The translations under genes were made by a program, and so were the position numbers. DNA of 64,000 nt from Diphasiastrum complanatum (lineage: Eukaryota; Streptophyta; Lycopodiopsida; Lycopodiales; Lycopodiaceae): contig CM055096.1 of assembly GCA_029204225.1 (NCBI GenBank), positions 6,260,316 through 6,324,315 of the forward strand. The letters are read 5' to 3'. Every line of letters begins with the position of its first letter. Position 1 is the stretch's first letter. Below, piece by piece: positions 23,411-34,915 of this stretch. Under the pieces are notes generated by a model. It worked only from the letters and a program-made list of their open reading frames with translations. It did not search any database and was not told the origin of the DNA.

Positions 23411-23422
23411 GTTCTGATACCA
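23411..23422 (-). other. G2 primer binding site, initiator tRNA-Met type
   Basis: The minus strand reads TGGTATCAGAAC, one base off the standard TGGTATCAGAGC complementary to the 3' end of plant initiator tRNA-Met. It lies directly at the inner edge of the inferred LTR. Confidence 0.7.
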
Positions 23423-24026
23423 CTATAAGGGAAGCTCCTTAGATCCTGCTTACAAATCACAAACCCAATGGATAACACACTATGGAGAAACCACCCAACC
23501 AAGTAGAAGCATCCAATCAAACTCTAGAAGCTTCACCCCCAAGCCAAGGAACAAGAAGCATGAATGTAGAGTGAGAGTCTGACAATGAATCCACAACCAT
23601 AATGAGGAGTAGGGCGAGTTTGGACCCAAAATATAGAGCCAAAACCATCCCAGACACATAGCCATGCATAGCCTAAGTTTCCTATACATAGATTCTTCAA
23701 GAATAGAGTCCTAAGCATGGACCAACTATTCATAGTATTGCTATTGATAACTCTACACATGCATACACTGTCTCATACCTTGTCTAAACTCCATTTAGTG
23801 TGTTCTGGGCCTCACAAGGATATTAGTTACTTTTGGGTCACGTCCAGTATGACATGGCATAACTAACAGCTTGTTTCACTGGAGTACCATGTATCCAAGA
23901 CTAGGAGTATACCGTATTCTATGTACTGGTCATGGACATAATAAATCATCTACCCTTGCACTTATTTGCCACTATTCCGTGGTCACCGAGAATTGAATAA
24001 AAAATTGCCGCGACTGGTTTCCAACA
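23423..24026 (-). repeat. G2 5' LTR (inferred)
   Basis: On the minus strand the 604-bp stretch starts TGTTGGAAACC at 24026 and ends next to the PBS. The TG start, size and PBS position fit an LTR. No second copy is in the window to confirm its ends. Confidence 0.5.
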
Positions 24027-25092
<1,066 letters not shown>

Positions 25093-25099
25093 GCGACTT

Positions 25100-25740
25100 C
25101 ACAATCTTATTATTTCTACTGATAAAGCTACATGTGATGCTGCTGGTCCTAAAGATAGAATCTTTTGCCTTGTGGATCTTATGACTACCATGGATTGGAT
25201 TAAAATTTACATGGATTTTATTGGAAAAAAGGACACCTTGAATATTGTTGTGTATATTGTAATGCTCATATTTGGAAGATATCTGCTTGTTTGAAAAAAG
25301 AAAATGGTGCTGGGACGTCTGATATTGCTACCCCCATTGAACCCTCTCTTTCTCCACATCCGATGATTTTTGTTGATGACCTTGATGAAGAAAGTGCTTC
25401 CCAACTAGACTCCTTCTCACAAGAAATATGTGAAATAGACAACTAACCTTCCTTAGTTTTGTCAAGCCAAGAGTTGCCACCTTTGGTCCCCTGTGGAACT
25501 ATCAAGTTAAATCTACCAAAACCGCCTACAAGCTATGGAGTCTTCCTATTGTGAATTTTTTGGCACCAATCTCTATTGAAATATGGATTACTCTTGCCCA
25601 TCTTACTGATGCTGAAGTCCATACCTGCAAGCAAGTTGCTTTACATAAAAATCCTGCTTTTGACACTCCCATTGCCTTTGATACTGTCATCAAGATGAGC
25701 AAGTTTGAGCCTTCAAGATGTCCTATTACCAATGTGAAAA
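25100..25740 (+). pseudogene. Penelope-like element N-terminal region, copy 1
   Basis: This plus-strand piece encodes the same protein as the N-terminal part of the Penelope-like element at 36.5-37.5 kb. Shared words are DLDEESASQLDSFSQEIC, NFLAPISIEIWITLAHLT and ALHKNPAFDTPIAFD, then IIKMS/VIKMSKFEPSRCP. Upstream it has CCVYCNAH, a possible zinc-binding group. It is broken by a stop after EICEIDN and a frameshift near 25505. No RT follows; similarity ends at about 25735. No function is known for this domain. Confidence 0.65.
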
Positions 25741-26416
25741 ATCATGCATCAACTACACATAGTTTGTGAAAACTCAATAAGAACTTGTCATAAACACTTA
25801 CATATCATATGCTATTGTCCCTGTTTGTGCAACAATCATACAATAACAGTACTCACATGTGTGGATTCATATACATAAGAAAAACAACATTATATACACA
25901 AAAATTCACTATATCACCACCAAGATGTAAGGGATTGATATAGAAACCAAAAGAGGTATTTTTTATAAGAATGAATGAGAGGAGAATGATAGAGATTAAT
26001 TTTTCCCACACTTGTATGATTATCTATAGCAGCCTCTTGACTATTTAGATGATCTTGCCTAAGCTTATCAACTTATGGAAGTTTCTAGGTACTTGCCAAC
26101 AACCTAGACTAACTTGACTAGATTCAATGTATCTCTTCTAACAAATTAGGGTAGGCCCGAATCCGACCTTATCCACCTGTATACTTGCTAAAATAATAAA
26201 GATACTATTTTCAAATATCTCTAAGTTTTCATGTACAATTGGCCTTAGTATGCCAAATAGCAAATGAAAAAACTAGTTGAGTTTCTTCACACTCTCTCTT
26301 CAGCTAGTTTTAGCATAGTTTTAACCATACAACTTTGATCCAACTTTAGAATGATCTCCATCGTATGTATAGACCTCCTTTCTATGGTTTTATAGTGACT
26401 TTCATGATTGAGAAAA

Positions 26417-26665
26417 CACTACAACACTTGCCACGATTTGTGACGTGAATCGCGAGTCTATTTTTTTTTGTTCGTCACGGACGTCGCAATAGGAATGTCA
26501 GAATACGACGTCTTTAAAAGATGTCAGATTCCGACTGCCATGGCCTGCCGACGTCCTAATGACTCTATCGAGAAGTTGAATGCCAGGAGTGACGTGGACG
26601 TCGGATTTCGACGTCCAATTATCGACGTGTAGGATCTGACGTGGATGTTGGAATCCGATGTCTAT
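26417..26665 (+). mobile_element. Possible CACTA (EnSpm)-type transposon terminus
   Basis: CACTACAACACTTG at 26417 resembles plant CACTA termini. The next 240 bp carry many direct and inverted copies of GACGTC/TCCGACG-type words, like subterminal repeats of such elements. No transposase or opposite end was found. Confidence 0.35.
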
Positions 26666-26799
26666 TCTAGCAAAACTTGTTAGAGAGAGAGAGATGAGAC
26701 GAGAGGAGAAAGAAAGGTTTCGTAGTTAGAAACAAAAAATTAGCTCAAAAAGGGATAAGACGAACACGAACGAGAAACAAAACACGAACAAGAAACGAG

Positions 26800-27747
26800 A
26801 AACGGTTCGTGCGCAGCGGAACGAGCTATATGACTCTCTCCGTAAGCATGACTATGCCTATCAGAATGAGCAGAATGTTAGTGATGGAAATCACGGTCAT
26901 TGTTGATTACATAGACAAACCTTAAAAAAATGAAGCGCTAGAAGAATAATTTGTCGCGAATAGCAAGGCAAATTATGTGTCGCGAATGATTTGCGAAGAG
27001 CTAGACAATGCTCGACTGATAATTAGTCGCGAAAGATTCATGAATGACAAGACTAAATTTTAGTCGTCTATTATCAAAATGAGCAACTAGAAAAAAAAAA
27101 TCAGACAGAATGAATAATAAGCATAGCAATATTAACACTGATCTGAATGCAGAACAAAGAACTGTTATCAGATTAAGTATATCAAGTATACATGTCAATA
27201 ATGCGGTAGAGCACAAGACAATAGCGGCCGAAACCGCGTGCCCTATGAAGCTAATTCAATATGTAAAGGAATGAAACCTTATTACTGAAACTAAAGAATC
27301 GATGCACAAGGCATCTACTTCGTCTATTTCTCTGATAAGTTTCTGATGCTAATTTACATACACTTGATCTTCAATCAATGGTCTCTGATCAATCAATCTC
27401 ATCTCATCTCCTGAATACGCAAATGGTATTCAATATATATACATAATGAAAGTACAGGTGGATGTGCTGTCTGAAGGAGATTGTGGGTGGCTACAGTCGT
27501 TGTCCAGTCTGTTAGTGCAGCTACATGGGGTGAGCGTGAAAAGGATGCGACGTCAGCCTTCGTTGAGGTGAACGTTGGTTGTCACCTGAACATGTGTAAA
27601 AACACAGTGTCGCGATTACTTCGTCTTTTCTTCGCCTGTGAGAATTTGCATGTTAATATGCAAACTGCGAGACAACACGAGTAAATATGCAGCATGATGG
27701 AGGTAGATTAAAATGGGATTTAGGAGAGTAGAGAAATATATCCAACA
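26800..27747 (-). repeat. C1 3' LTR (minus copy)
   Basis: It starts TGTTGG next to the polypurine tract. A TATA-like tract (minus TATATATATT) lies at about 27431-27443. Near its far end is TGATAGGCATAGTCATGC (about 26849-26866), a word shared with the other C1 LTRs. The distal edge near 26800 is estimated. Confidence 0.6.
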
Positions 27748-29640
27748 CCCCCTCTTAATCTAGATCCGTGAATGCCTTGATCTTCAGACTAAGCAGTGCA
27801 CAAAATTTGCTATGTGCATTAACACTGAGTGCTTTCGTGAATATGTCTGCAACCATGTCCTGCGTTCTACAGTACGTTAAGCTTACTTCCTTGTTGAGAA
27901 CTTTGCCCCTGATGTAGTGATATCTGATTTCAATGTGCTTACTCCTAGAGTGAAATCTAGGGTTGGCCGATAAGGCAATAGCACTCTGATTATCACAAAA
28001 TAAAACTGTAGGGCTGTACTGATTCAGATTAACATCTGACAATAAATCTCTCAACCAAAACGCTTCCTTGATAGATTGAGAAGCAACAATGTATTCTGCT
28101 TCTGTAGAAGAAAGTGCGATAGAAGTTTGCTGACGACTGTTCCATGAGATAGGACCGTCGTTGAAGAAAAATGTTAATCCAGATGTGGATTTACGATTGT
28201 CTACATCTCCTCCCTAGCTTGCATCAGAATAACCACTGAGCTGATGAAGATTGTCGTTGCTGACATCTCCATAGCAGATGCACTGGTGCATGGTAGCTCG
28301 AATATATCTCATGACTCGTATGAGAGCCTTCCAATGGGAAATGCTAGGATTAGCCATATATTGGCTGAGTGAGCTTACAACAAAAGAGATATCTGGTCTT
28401 GTACAGACCATTGCATACATGAGAGATCCAAGTATCGATCGATAATAATACTCTCTCATTTGCTCCTCTTTCTGCTTGGTCTGGGGACATTGGTCCTTTG
28501 ATAGGTGCAGGCCTGGATCCATTGGTGAGTGAGCTAATTTACGATTCATCAAATTATATCTGTTAAGAACATTGTGAGATACCTTTGTTGAGTGATGTAT
28601 ATCAGTCACTTTGCTCTGTCTCTATGGATCTGAATTCCCAGACAGAAGTGAGCTTCGTCCAGATCAGTCATGTCAAACTCTGAAAACAGCATCTATTTCG
28701 AATCCTTGACCATATTGGTATTGTTGTTGAAGAGCAATGTATCATCCACATATAAGGTGATGATAATAAAGGATTGTTGTACTAACTTGGAATAGACGTT
28801 GCAATCAACAGTGCTTGGTTTAAATCCTTGTTCAATGAAGAATGTGTTGATCCTCTGAATCCAAACTTTGACAGACTGTTTCAAGCCGTACAGTGCTTTG
28901 TGGAGTTTACAGACATGATTTTTCATACCTTCCAAAACGTATCCTTCAGGCTGGATCATGTAGATATGTTCTTGTATAACTCCATTCAGATAGGTTGTTT
29001 GTACATCAAGTTGATGCACTTTGAGGTCGGCAGCTGCAGCATAAGACATGAGCATTCGGATCGACGAATGTTTGACTACTGGACTGAAAGTCTCGCTGTA
29101 GTCGACATTGGGAATTTGGGTGAATCCTCGTGCTACCAGTCTTGCCTTCCTTTGATCAATTGCTCCGTTGGCATTGTATTTGATCTTAAAGATCCATTTC
29201 CAATCAATGATATTGTAGCCAATAGGAGCTTCGACTAATAACCATGTCTGATTCTTGATCAGAGAGGAATACTCTCTGCCCATAGCTTCTCTCCAGAGAT
29301 CAGAGTATGGTTGGCTGAGTGCCTCTTCGACCGTTGTCAATTTTTGTATCAAGAGACAGACAGACTCTCTAAAATATACCTTGTGGGCTGTGTGCGCACT
29401 CGGCTTGATCTTCTAGGAGGATTCAACTGATTCAATATCTTTGTCTGATTCGCTGTCTCGAAGTGGGTCGACAATAGACACGTCTGAGCTAGAAGCTCGG
29501 ACTGTCATGTCAATGACAAGTGATGAGGGTTCTTCTTGAGCAACATCCTTGCCTTTGAGGTCGACGAATTGATCCTCGATGAAGACTATATCCCGGCTAT
29601 ACAAGATTTGCTGGGTAACCTTCGTCTTCTTCAAGGATAG
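26800..29640 (-). mobile_element. Ty1/copia element C1, minus copy (RT-RH-3'LTR)
   Basis: Minus-strand order is RT, RNase H, polypurine tract AAGAGGGGG (27756-27748), then a 3' LTR starting TGTTGGATAT at 27747. The element is cut at about 29630, where gypsy G3 gag begins, so gag, integrase and 5' LTR are absent. Family members also lie at 37.6-40.1 kb and at 51.9-55.3 kb. Confidence 0.8.
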
Positions 29641-29643
29641 CAT
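27757..29643 (-). pseudogene. C1 copia reverse transcriptase / RNase H, stop-broken
   Basis: RT (28693-29352) shows [58 protein letters not shown] and the catalytic YVDDTLLF. RNase H follows: LGSLMYAMVCTRPDI, LFCDNQSAIALS, KHIEIRYHYIR and MVADIFTKAL. Stops interrupt it at about 28675, 28625 and 28212; the last replaces the Trp after SDAS. A serine-rich spacer (29413-29643) precedes RT. Confidence 0.85.
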
Positions 29644-30160
29644 CGGTCATCACATCTTTAAGTTGATCATAAAGGTCAACTAGTTTGAGTTCACGGCGGA
29701 TGTTTTTAGGCAATCCAACTAAAAATAGTTTTATGGCCATGCGTTCAGTGATATTTTCATCAACACATTCTACTTTGAGATGTTTAAAACACTCAATGTA
29801 GTTTCGAACAGACTCTTCACGACGCATCTTGATATGAGTAATTTGAATGAATGGGCTCTGAGTCAGTTTGGATGGTTTGAAACGCTTGATGAGAGCGTCC
29901 TTGATGGTGGTCCAAGAAGCAAGATCAGGAGTTTCGAGATTCAAGTACCACTCCTTGGCGGTGCCATAGAGTACCATGGGAAATAGGTGAAGCTTTTCAG
30001 TTTCAGAGGTATCTCCATAAAAACAGCATGCATTATCAAAGTCTTGGAAAAATCGGACTAGGTCAGATTCGCCATCGTACTTTGGTGCATCGATACGTGG
30101 AATTCTTCGTTCCATTCGTGGAGGAGTTGGATTAGAAGATTCAGCATAGTCACGAGACAT
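29622..30160 (-). pseudogene. G3 gag, truncated (minus copy)
   Basis: From MSRDYAESSNPTPP at 30160 it reads IDAPKYDGESDLVRF, FYGDTSETEKLHLFPMVLYG, AKEWYLNL, DALIKRFKPS and YIECFKHLKVECVDE, a retrotransposon gag core. No stop occurs until the C1 junction. An in-frame Met at 30241 also exists, but the 30160 Met is at the point where similarity to the second copy becomes strong. Confidence 0.8.
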
Positions 30161-30996
30161 GATGCAGAATACAAATGAGCAGGGCAGGACTATAATTGAC
30201 AAAAAGGGCAGTTTGCTTGCAGAATGGATAGTGTCGGACAAAAACTGGTCTTTCTGATTGATATAGAATTTGCGGACAGGCTGAGAAATTGTGGAGAGGC
30301 AGACAAATCTAACTGTAATACTCGCGAATTTTGAACAAGTATTTTAAATGTCAGAATAGTGATTTTTTTTAGATTTCCTGGAAAAATTTGGCGATTCAGA
30401 ATTCGCAGATAGTACAGGGAAATCGTGCTTTGTGAGGGCAAATTCTTAGGCTTGATGGTGAATTCTAACAGAGAGGTTTGACTGGCAGATAGGAAATATA
30501 GAGAAAGATGTGATGTTTTGTCAGTAAACGGGCCAAATCCGTGAGATAGAATTCGCGGAGCTGCTGAAGGACTGATCTTAATGAGATCTAGCCTCAGTGA
30601 AGTCGGGAATTCTAAGACAAAGATTTTGATGAGAAATAAGGGATTTTGACAGTATAACAGGCTGTTTTCTCAAAATCTGACTGTGGTCAGAATTCGTGGA
30701 GGTGATAAAATGAAAGGTCAGGGTCTGTTAGGGCTGCAGACAGACTGGCAAATTTTGATATACCTGTTTGGTTGTGAAAAAGGTCACTTGGGTCACTTCT
30801 TTTGAAGAAAATGCCCAAGTTGACTCTTTTGTTGCTTCCTCCCGGTTTGAGAAGTTGCTTTGCAGTGTAGGATCTGGAGAGACGACGCGTGTTGTTTGTT
30901 GGTAGATAGAGATAAGCACACAAGCAAACATACAACATGGAAGCAAGAAATAAAAGTAAAAAAAGAGAAGAAGCTAGGTAGAAAAATACTTAAAAA

Positions 30997-31012
30997 GCGG
31001 CAATGGCGCCAA
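30997..31012 (-). other. G3 primer binding site
   Basis: The minus strand reads TTGGCGCCATTGCCGC, close to TGGCGCCGTTGCCG, the tRNA-Asp-type PBS of Athila/Tat gypsy elements. It abuts the LTR end TTCCAACA. Confidence 0.75.
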
Positions 31013-31683
31013 TGTTGGAAGTATTTCTAGTGAGTGCGGTGGCTAGATCTACTTACGGGTGTAGTATAGGGATGTAGAGATTCGTCCACTTTTTAAGTTT
31101 CTACAATAAGCTTCAATGGGAATATGGACAGGAATGAGAGCACTAAGGCTTACTCAACTAGTGCCCGAAACGAAAATAAACTAATTAGTAACAACAATAA
31201 AAATCCTTGCTAAGGCTTAGCCAACTAGCAAGGTGGCTAGACTAATCCTAGATTAACACCCGAAGGGTAATAAAATGAGATTGCGGCTAATACTAAGCAA
31301 ATAAGCAATAATGAACATGCCACAATAAAACCGATGAAAAGGAGGCAAGAGGAGGCCCGAGCACCTTCCCTCAAGCTATGCACCTTTCCAAGGGGAACAC
31401 AAATGAACTAGAATGATAATTCTCCAAAATAGAGAGCAAGATAGCTTAATCTCAAAAGTGTTATGTACAATGCAAATACCTCTCCTTTTATGGCAAGGAG
31501 GGTCTTCCATAAGTGTCTACTAACTTATGGGACTAATCTGTTCCTAGCCTTTTTAGAACTTTTAACTTAGGATTTAGAACTTCAATTTTCTTAACTTAGG
31601 ACAACTTAAGATAAAATATTTCTAATCTTAAGTTTCCTAAATCTAAGTTTAAGCTATTTTATTATTATTTAAGCTTCTACTCA
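31013..31683 (-). repeat. G3 5' LTR (minus copy), 671 bp
   Basis: The LTR runs TGAGTAGAAG (31683) to TTCCAACA (31013). Nearly its full length aligns with 41395-42012 on the plus strand. A TATA-like CCATAAAAGG lies at about 31493-31484. The two LTRs face each other as a 10-kb-spaced inverted pair. Confidence 0.85.
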
Positions 31684-31789
31684 TGGACTTACAAAACACA
31701 TGCCATGGCTTGAAGTTTATTGACAGATACTCATACGTGGTCTTACAAAACATATGCTACGGAGTTTTATTATTTTTTTATTTTCTCCG

Positions 31790-32990
31790 TGTTAGCACAG
31801 TTGCTAACACATCCAATAGATACTGGTTCAACCCGACAATCCCTTGCACGCACTACAAGAAGAAGGGACATTTTGCATATGAGTGCAGATTCAACCCCAA
31901 AAGAAAAAACAAGGTCGAAAAGGCCCATGTTGCAGTGTCATCGAAGGATGCAGACAAGAGCAATGAAGCTTTTACAATATCCGATGAGGCTTCAACAAGC
32001 TATGCAGAGCAAGACTACAACGTAGTCATCAACTCAGGAGCAACTTCACACATTATTTGCAACAAGAAGGTCTTGATCAACTATAGAGAATTCCAAAACA
32101 ATGGAGCAATGATTCTAGATGACGGGAGCCGACACGATGTCAAAGGCATTGGGACTCTACAGTTACGAACACTATAAAGTCCTACACACAGGATACTAGT
32201 CTAAGCCTACCAATCAAAGCAACAACACGGGTGGTGGATAAACCAGCTCAACCAAACCTAGATCGTACGGATCTAGCCCCCAAGCTATGGATCAATCACA
32301 GTCATGGAAAGAGGAATCACACTAGCATCATGTAGCTACCAATCACAAAATCAAGCATACACTAGTGAGAGCCCAATAGGTATACTTATACCTTCCAAGG
32401 TCCATGCACCACGAGTAGTGCACTATGACACCTCACTGGACACCTTTGTAGCCTATTTGGGCCACGTCATCCAATTCCCTAATGACTCACTGATAGACCC
32501 ATACCAGCTCCACCACCAAGTGTTTAGGCCCACAACCATTAATTATGACCATGTACACATAAGGGCCCCAATCCCCTTATAGTCATAATCAACTTACGAG
32601 TTGTTGGTCTACTGATCCCTAGCATGGACACGCTACTCGAGACCAGTCATGGGCATGACAGACACTGTCGGGACAAGCAGAGTTGCCAGGAGCACTCTAT
32701 GTACCCTCACTAAGAAGAGACCTCCTATATGTATCAAAGTTGGTGAATATTGGAATTTGAGTCATGTTCGATGACAATGTATGCCGGATGATCAAAGAAA
32801 GAACAATCAAGCTGCTGACTATCGGGTCCAATGAAGGTAACTTGTACCAAGCCAAGATTATCAATAGTTCTGATAGCATACTGAATGCATCAGAAGATGA
32901 AAATCAACTCTGGCACAGAAGAATGTATCATCTGAACATGAGAATGGCTTACAAAACCAAGTGGTTGGTCTATGAATAAGTCTTCTCATA
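31790..32990 (+). pseudogene. Copia gag zinc knuckle, protease and pre-integrase remnants
   Basis: A knuckle-like CTHYKKKGHFAYEC lacks its second Cys (Tyr instead). The protease follows with VVINSGATSHI, where the catalytic Asp of DSGAT is Asn, so it is dead. At 32764-32979 is a GAG-pre-integrase piece (ENQLWHRRMYHLNMRMA). Sequence 32190-32700 between them is not recognised and may be an insertion. Confidence 0.7.
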
Positions 32991-33040
32991 ATTCTGTGTG
33001 CAAGAAAGCAGCCTTCTCATCCACAATATGGATTTGCAAA

Positions 33041-33457
33041 TCATGAGCCACTGCATAAGAGAATTGATGTATGTTTGACTACCGGTGAGAAAGTATCAGT
33101 GTGATCAATTTCATATTTTTGTGAAAATTCTTTTGCAACCAACCTTGCTTTGTATCTGATGTTTTCTCCATCAAGACTTGTTTTGATCTTATAGATCCAC
33201 TTGCATTTGACTTGTTTTCTTCCATCAGGTATAGGTGCAAGTGTCCATACATTGTTCTTATACATGGATGACATTTCGTCCTCCATTGCTTGAATCCAGT
33301 GATTTTTATTTGGTCCGTCAATAGCTTCCTCGAATGTTTGAGGTTTGTCAATGATACTACAAAATTCGATGGCTATATTTTTTAAAACATCCTGACCAAA
33401 CCAAACTGATGGTTTTCGTTGTCTATCAGACTTAGAATTTGCTTCGAACAGGAACAC
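33041..33457 (-). pseudogene. Copia reverse transcriptase N-terminal fragment
   Basis: The open frame contains TFEEAIDGPNKNHWIQAMEDE, NNVWTLAPIPDGRK, CKWIYKIKTSLDG, YKARLVAKEFSQ and [12 protein letters not shown]. It ends abruptly near 33060 before the catalytic YVDD. On the upstream side (about 33430) it meets the LTR of a different copia element. Confidence 0.8.
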
Positions 33458-33701
33458 AGATCATGCTACACAGTAACACAGACATAAAACACTCTCCACA
33501 GCAAGCTCACATAGTAACTGTATTTCTCAAAATGAAATTACACTGTACATATAGTTGTTCACTCAGGCAACCCATGCATGACCCAGGTTGTCGTTGGCGG
33601 GACGCGTGTCCCGTCGACTTGTCTCGTGACAAGGCCAACTGATCCTTATCAACTTATAGGACCCACAGTACAGTAGCACATTGATTCTACTTTAATTCTA
33701 A
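33430..33701 (-). repeat. Copia C3 3' LTR (inferred, partial)
   Basis: It lies directly after a polypurine tract AAGGGAGAGAG (minus, 33712-33702) that follows the C3 RNase H stop. The start TTAGAATTAAAG lacks a perfect TG. The distal edge is set by the next RT fragment. Confidence 0.45.
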
Positions 33702-33757
33702 CTCTCTCCCTTAAAGTAGAGTCTACTTTTTATATAGTCATATACATAGCTTTAAAG

Positions 33758-34440
33758 TCAACAAACTTTAAGTACAAAAAGCTTTGATCTAGACTTATCA
33801 AACTTTTCTCCAACAAGTGACTTCGTGAAAATATCAACTAGTTGTCCTTCTGTACTACAATGAACAATATGAATTTCACGACTCAGCAGCCTCTCACGTA
33901 TAAAGTGATACTGAATCTTATTGTGTTTGGTTCTCGCATGGAATACTGGATTCTTTGCTAGCTGAATGCCACTCTGACTGTTGCTATGTAACATCGTGGG
34001 ATTTTTCTGCTTCATGCCAACTTCTTCCAAGATTTGTCTCAACCATATAGCTTCCTATGCTACACTACACATTGCCTTATACTGTGCTTCTGTGGTGGAA
34101 AGAGCAATTGTACTTTGCTTCTTACTAGACTAGGAAAAGCAACTGCCACAAAGCTGGAATACATACCCTGTGGTGGATCTACGATCATCATAGTCACCTC
34201 CCCAATCCGCATCCACATAGCCACACAACTCAGGTAAACCCTCATGCTTCTTGTAAATCAAGCCATAATCTGAAGCGCCTTTTACATAATGCAAAATGCG
34301 CCTTGCTGCCTTCCAATGCATTTATGTAGGTGCTGCCATAAACTGACTTAGAATACCAACATCATAGCATATATCTGGTCTAGTCGTGGTAAGGTAAACC
34401 AAGCTCCCTACTAACTGCCTATACAGCGTGTGACTCATCA
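33758..34440 (-). pseudogene. Copia C3 RT end and RNase H
   Basis: Minus reading gives [53 protein letters not shown], then KKQSTIALSTTEAQY, LHSNSQSGIQLA, NPVFHARTKHNKIQYHFIRE and LVDIFTKSL. Stops at about 34130 and 34055 break it. It ends at 33758 just before the polypurine tract. Confidence 0.8.
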
Positions 34441-34499
34441 AGCTTAGAAAGCTTTATACTGAGGAGACCGTTGCGCCAGTATGTAGCTGAAATACTCTA

Positions 34500-34912
34500 T
34501 GGATGTGAAATCTGCTTTTCTAAATGATGAGTTAGAAGAATAAGTGTTTATGGATCAACCTGAAGGCTTTGTAGCGAAGGGACAAGAAAATAAAGTATGT
34601 CGCTTGAAGAAAGCACTATATGGTCTTAAACAGCCACCAAGTGCGTGGTATAGCAGGATTGATGTCTACTTTCATTCAAAGGGGATGGTGAGAACACATT
34701 CTGATCCAAATCTATATGTTTTATGCTTTGATGGTATGGTTGCTTTGATTGCTCTTTATGTTGATGACTTGATTATTACGGGATTTAATCAAGAGATGAT
34801 AGACATGATCAAGAAAGACCTCATGGAACAATTTGAGATGACAGATCTCAGTCTGATACATTATTGCCTTGGAGTAGAGGTGTGGCAAAAAGGACATGAA
34901 GTGGGTTTTTGT
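34500..34912 (+). pseudogene. Copia reverse transcriptase palm fragment
   Basis: From 34500 it reads MDVKSAFLNDELEE, a TAA at about 34540, then VFMDQPEGFVAKGQENKVCR, KKALYGLKQPPSAWYSRID and the intact catalytic ALYVDDLIITG. It fuses to the Penelope-like element at about 34912. No flanking copia RT sequence continues on the far side. Confidence 0.8.
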
Positions 34913-34915
34913 GAA

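Larger units (their letters stand above)
18770..24026 (-). mobile_element. Ty3/gypsy element G2, 5'-complete, 3'-truncated
   Basis: On the minus strand the order is LTR (24026-23423), Met-type PBS, a 1.8-kb AT-rich leader, gag, zinc knuckle, protease, RT, RNase H. The element stops within RNase H at about 18770, where G1 sequence begins, so integrase and 3' LTR are absent. Stops and frameshifts occur throughout. Confidence 0.8.
29622..31683 (-). mobile_element. Ty3/gypsy G3, minus copy (5'LTR-PBS-gag)
   Basis: Minus order is LTR 31683-31013, PBS 31012-30997, leader, gag starting near 30160. The element ends inside gag at about 29622-29640 against copia C1. Its LTR, leader and gag match the plus-strand G3 copy at 41.4-45.7 kb. 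Confidence 0.85.

Noticed and set aside
32304-32582. 92-codon plus-strand open frame as a gene
   Set aside because: No domain, and it lies between copia remnants; treated as unassigned filler.
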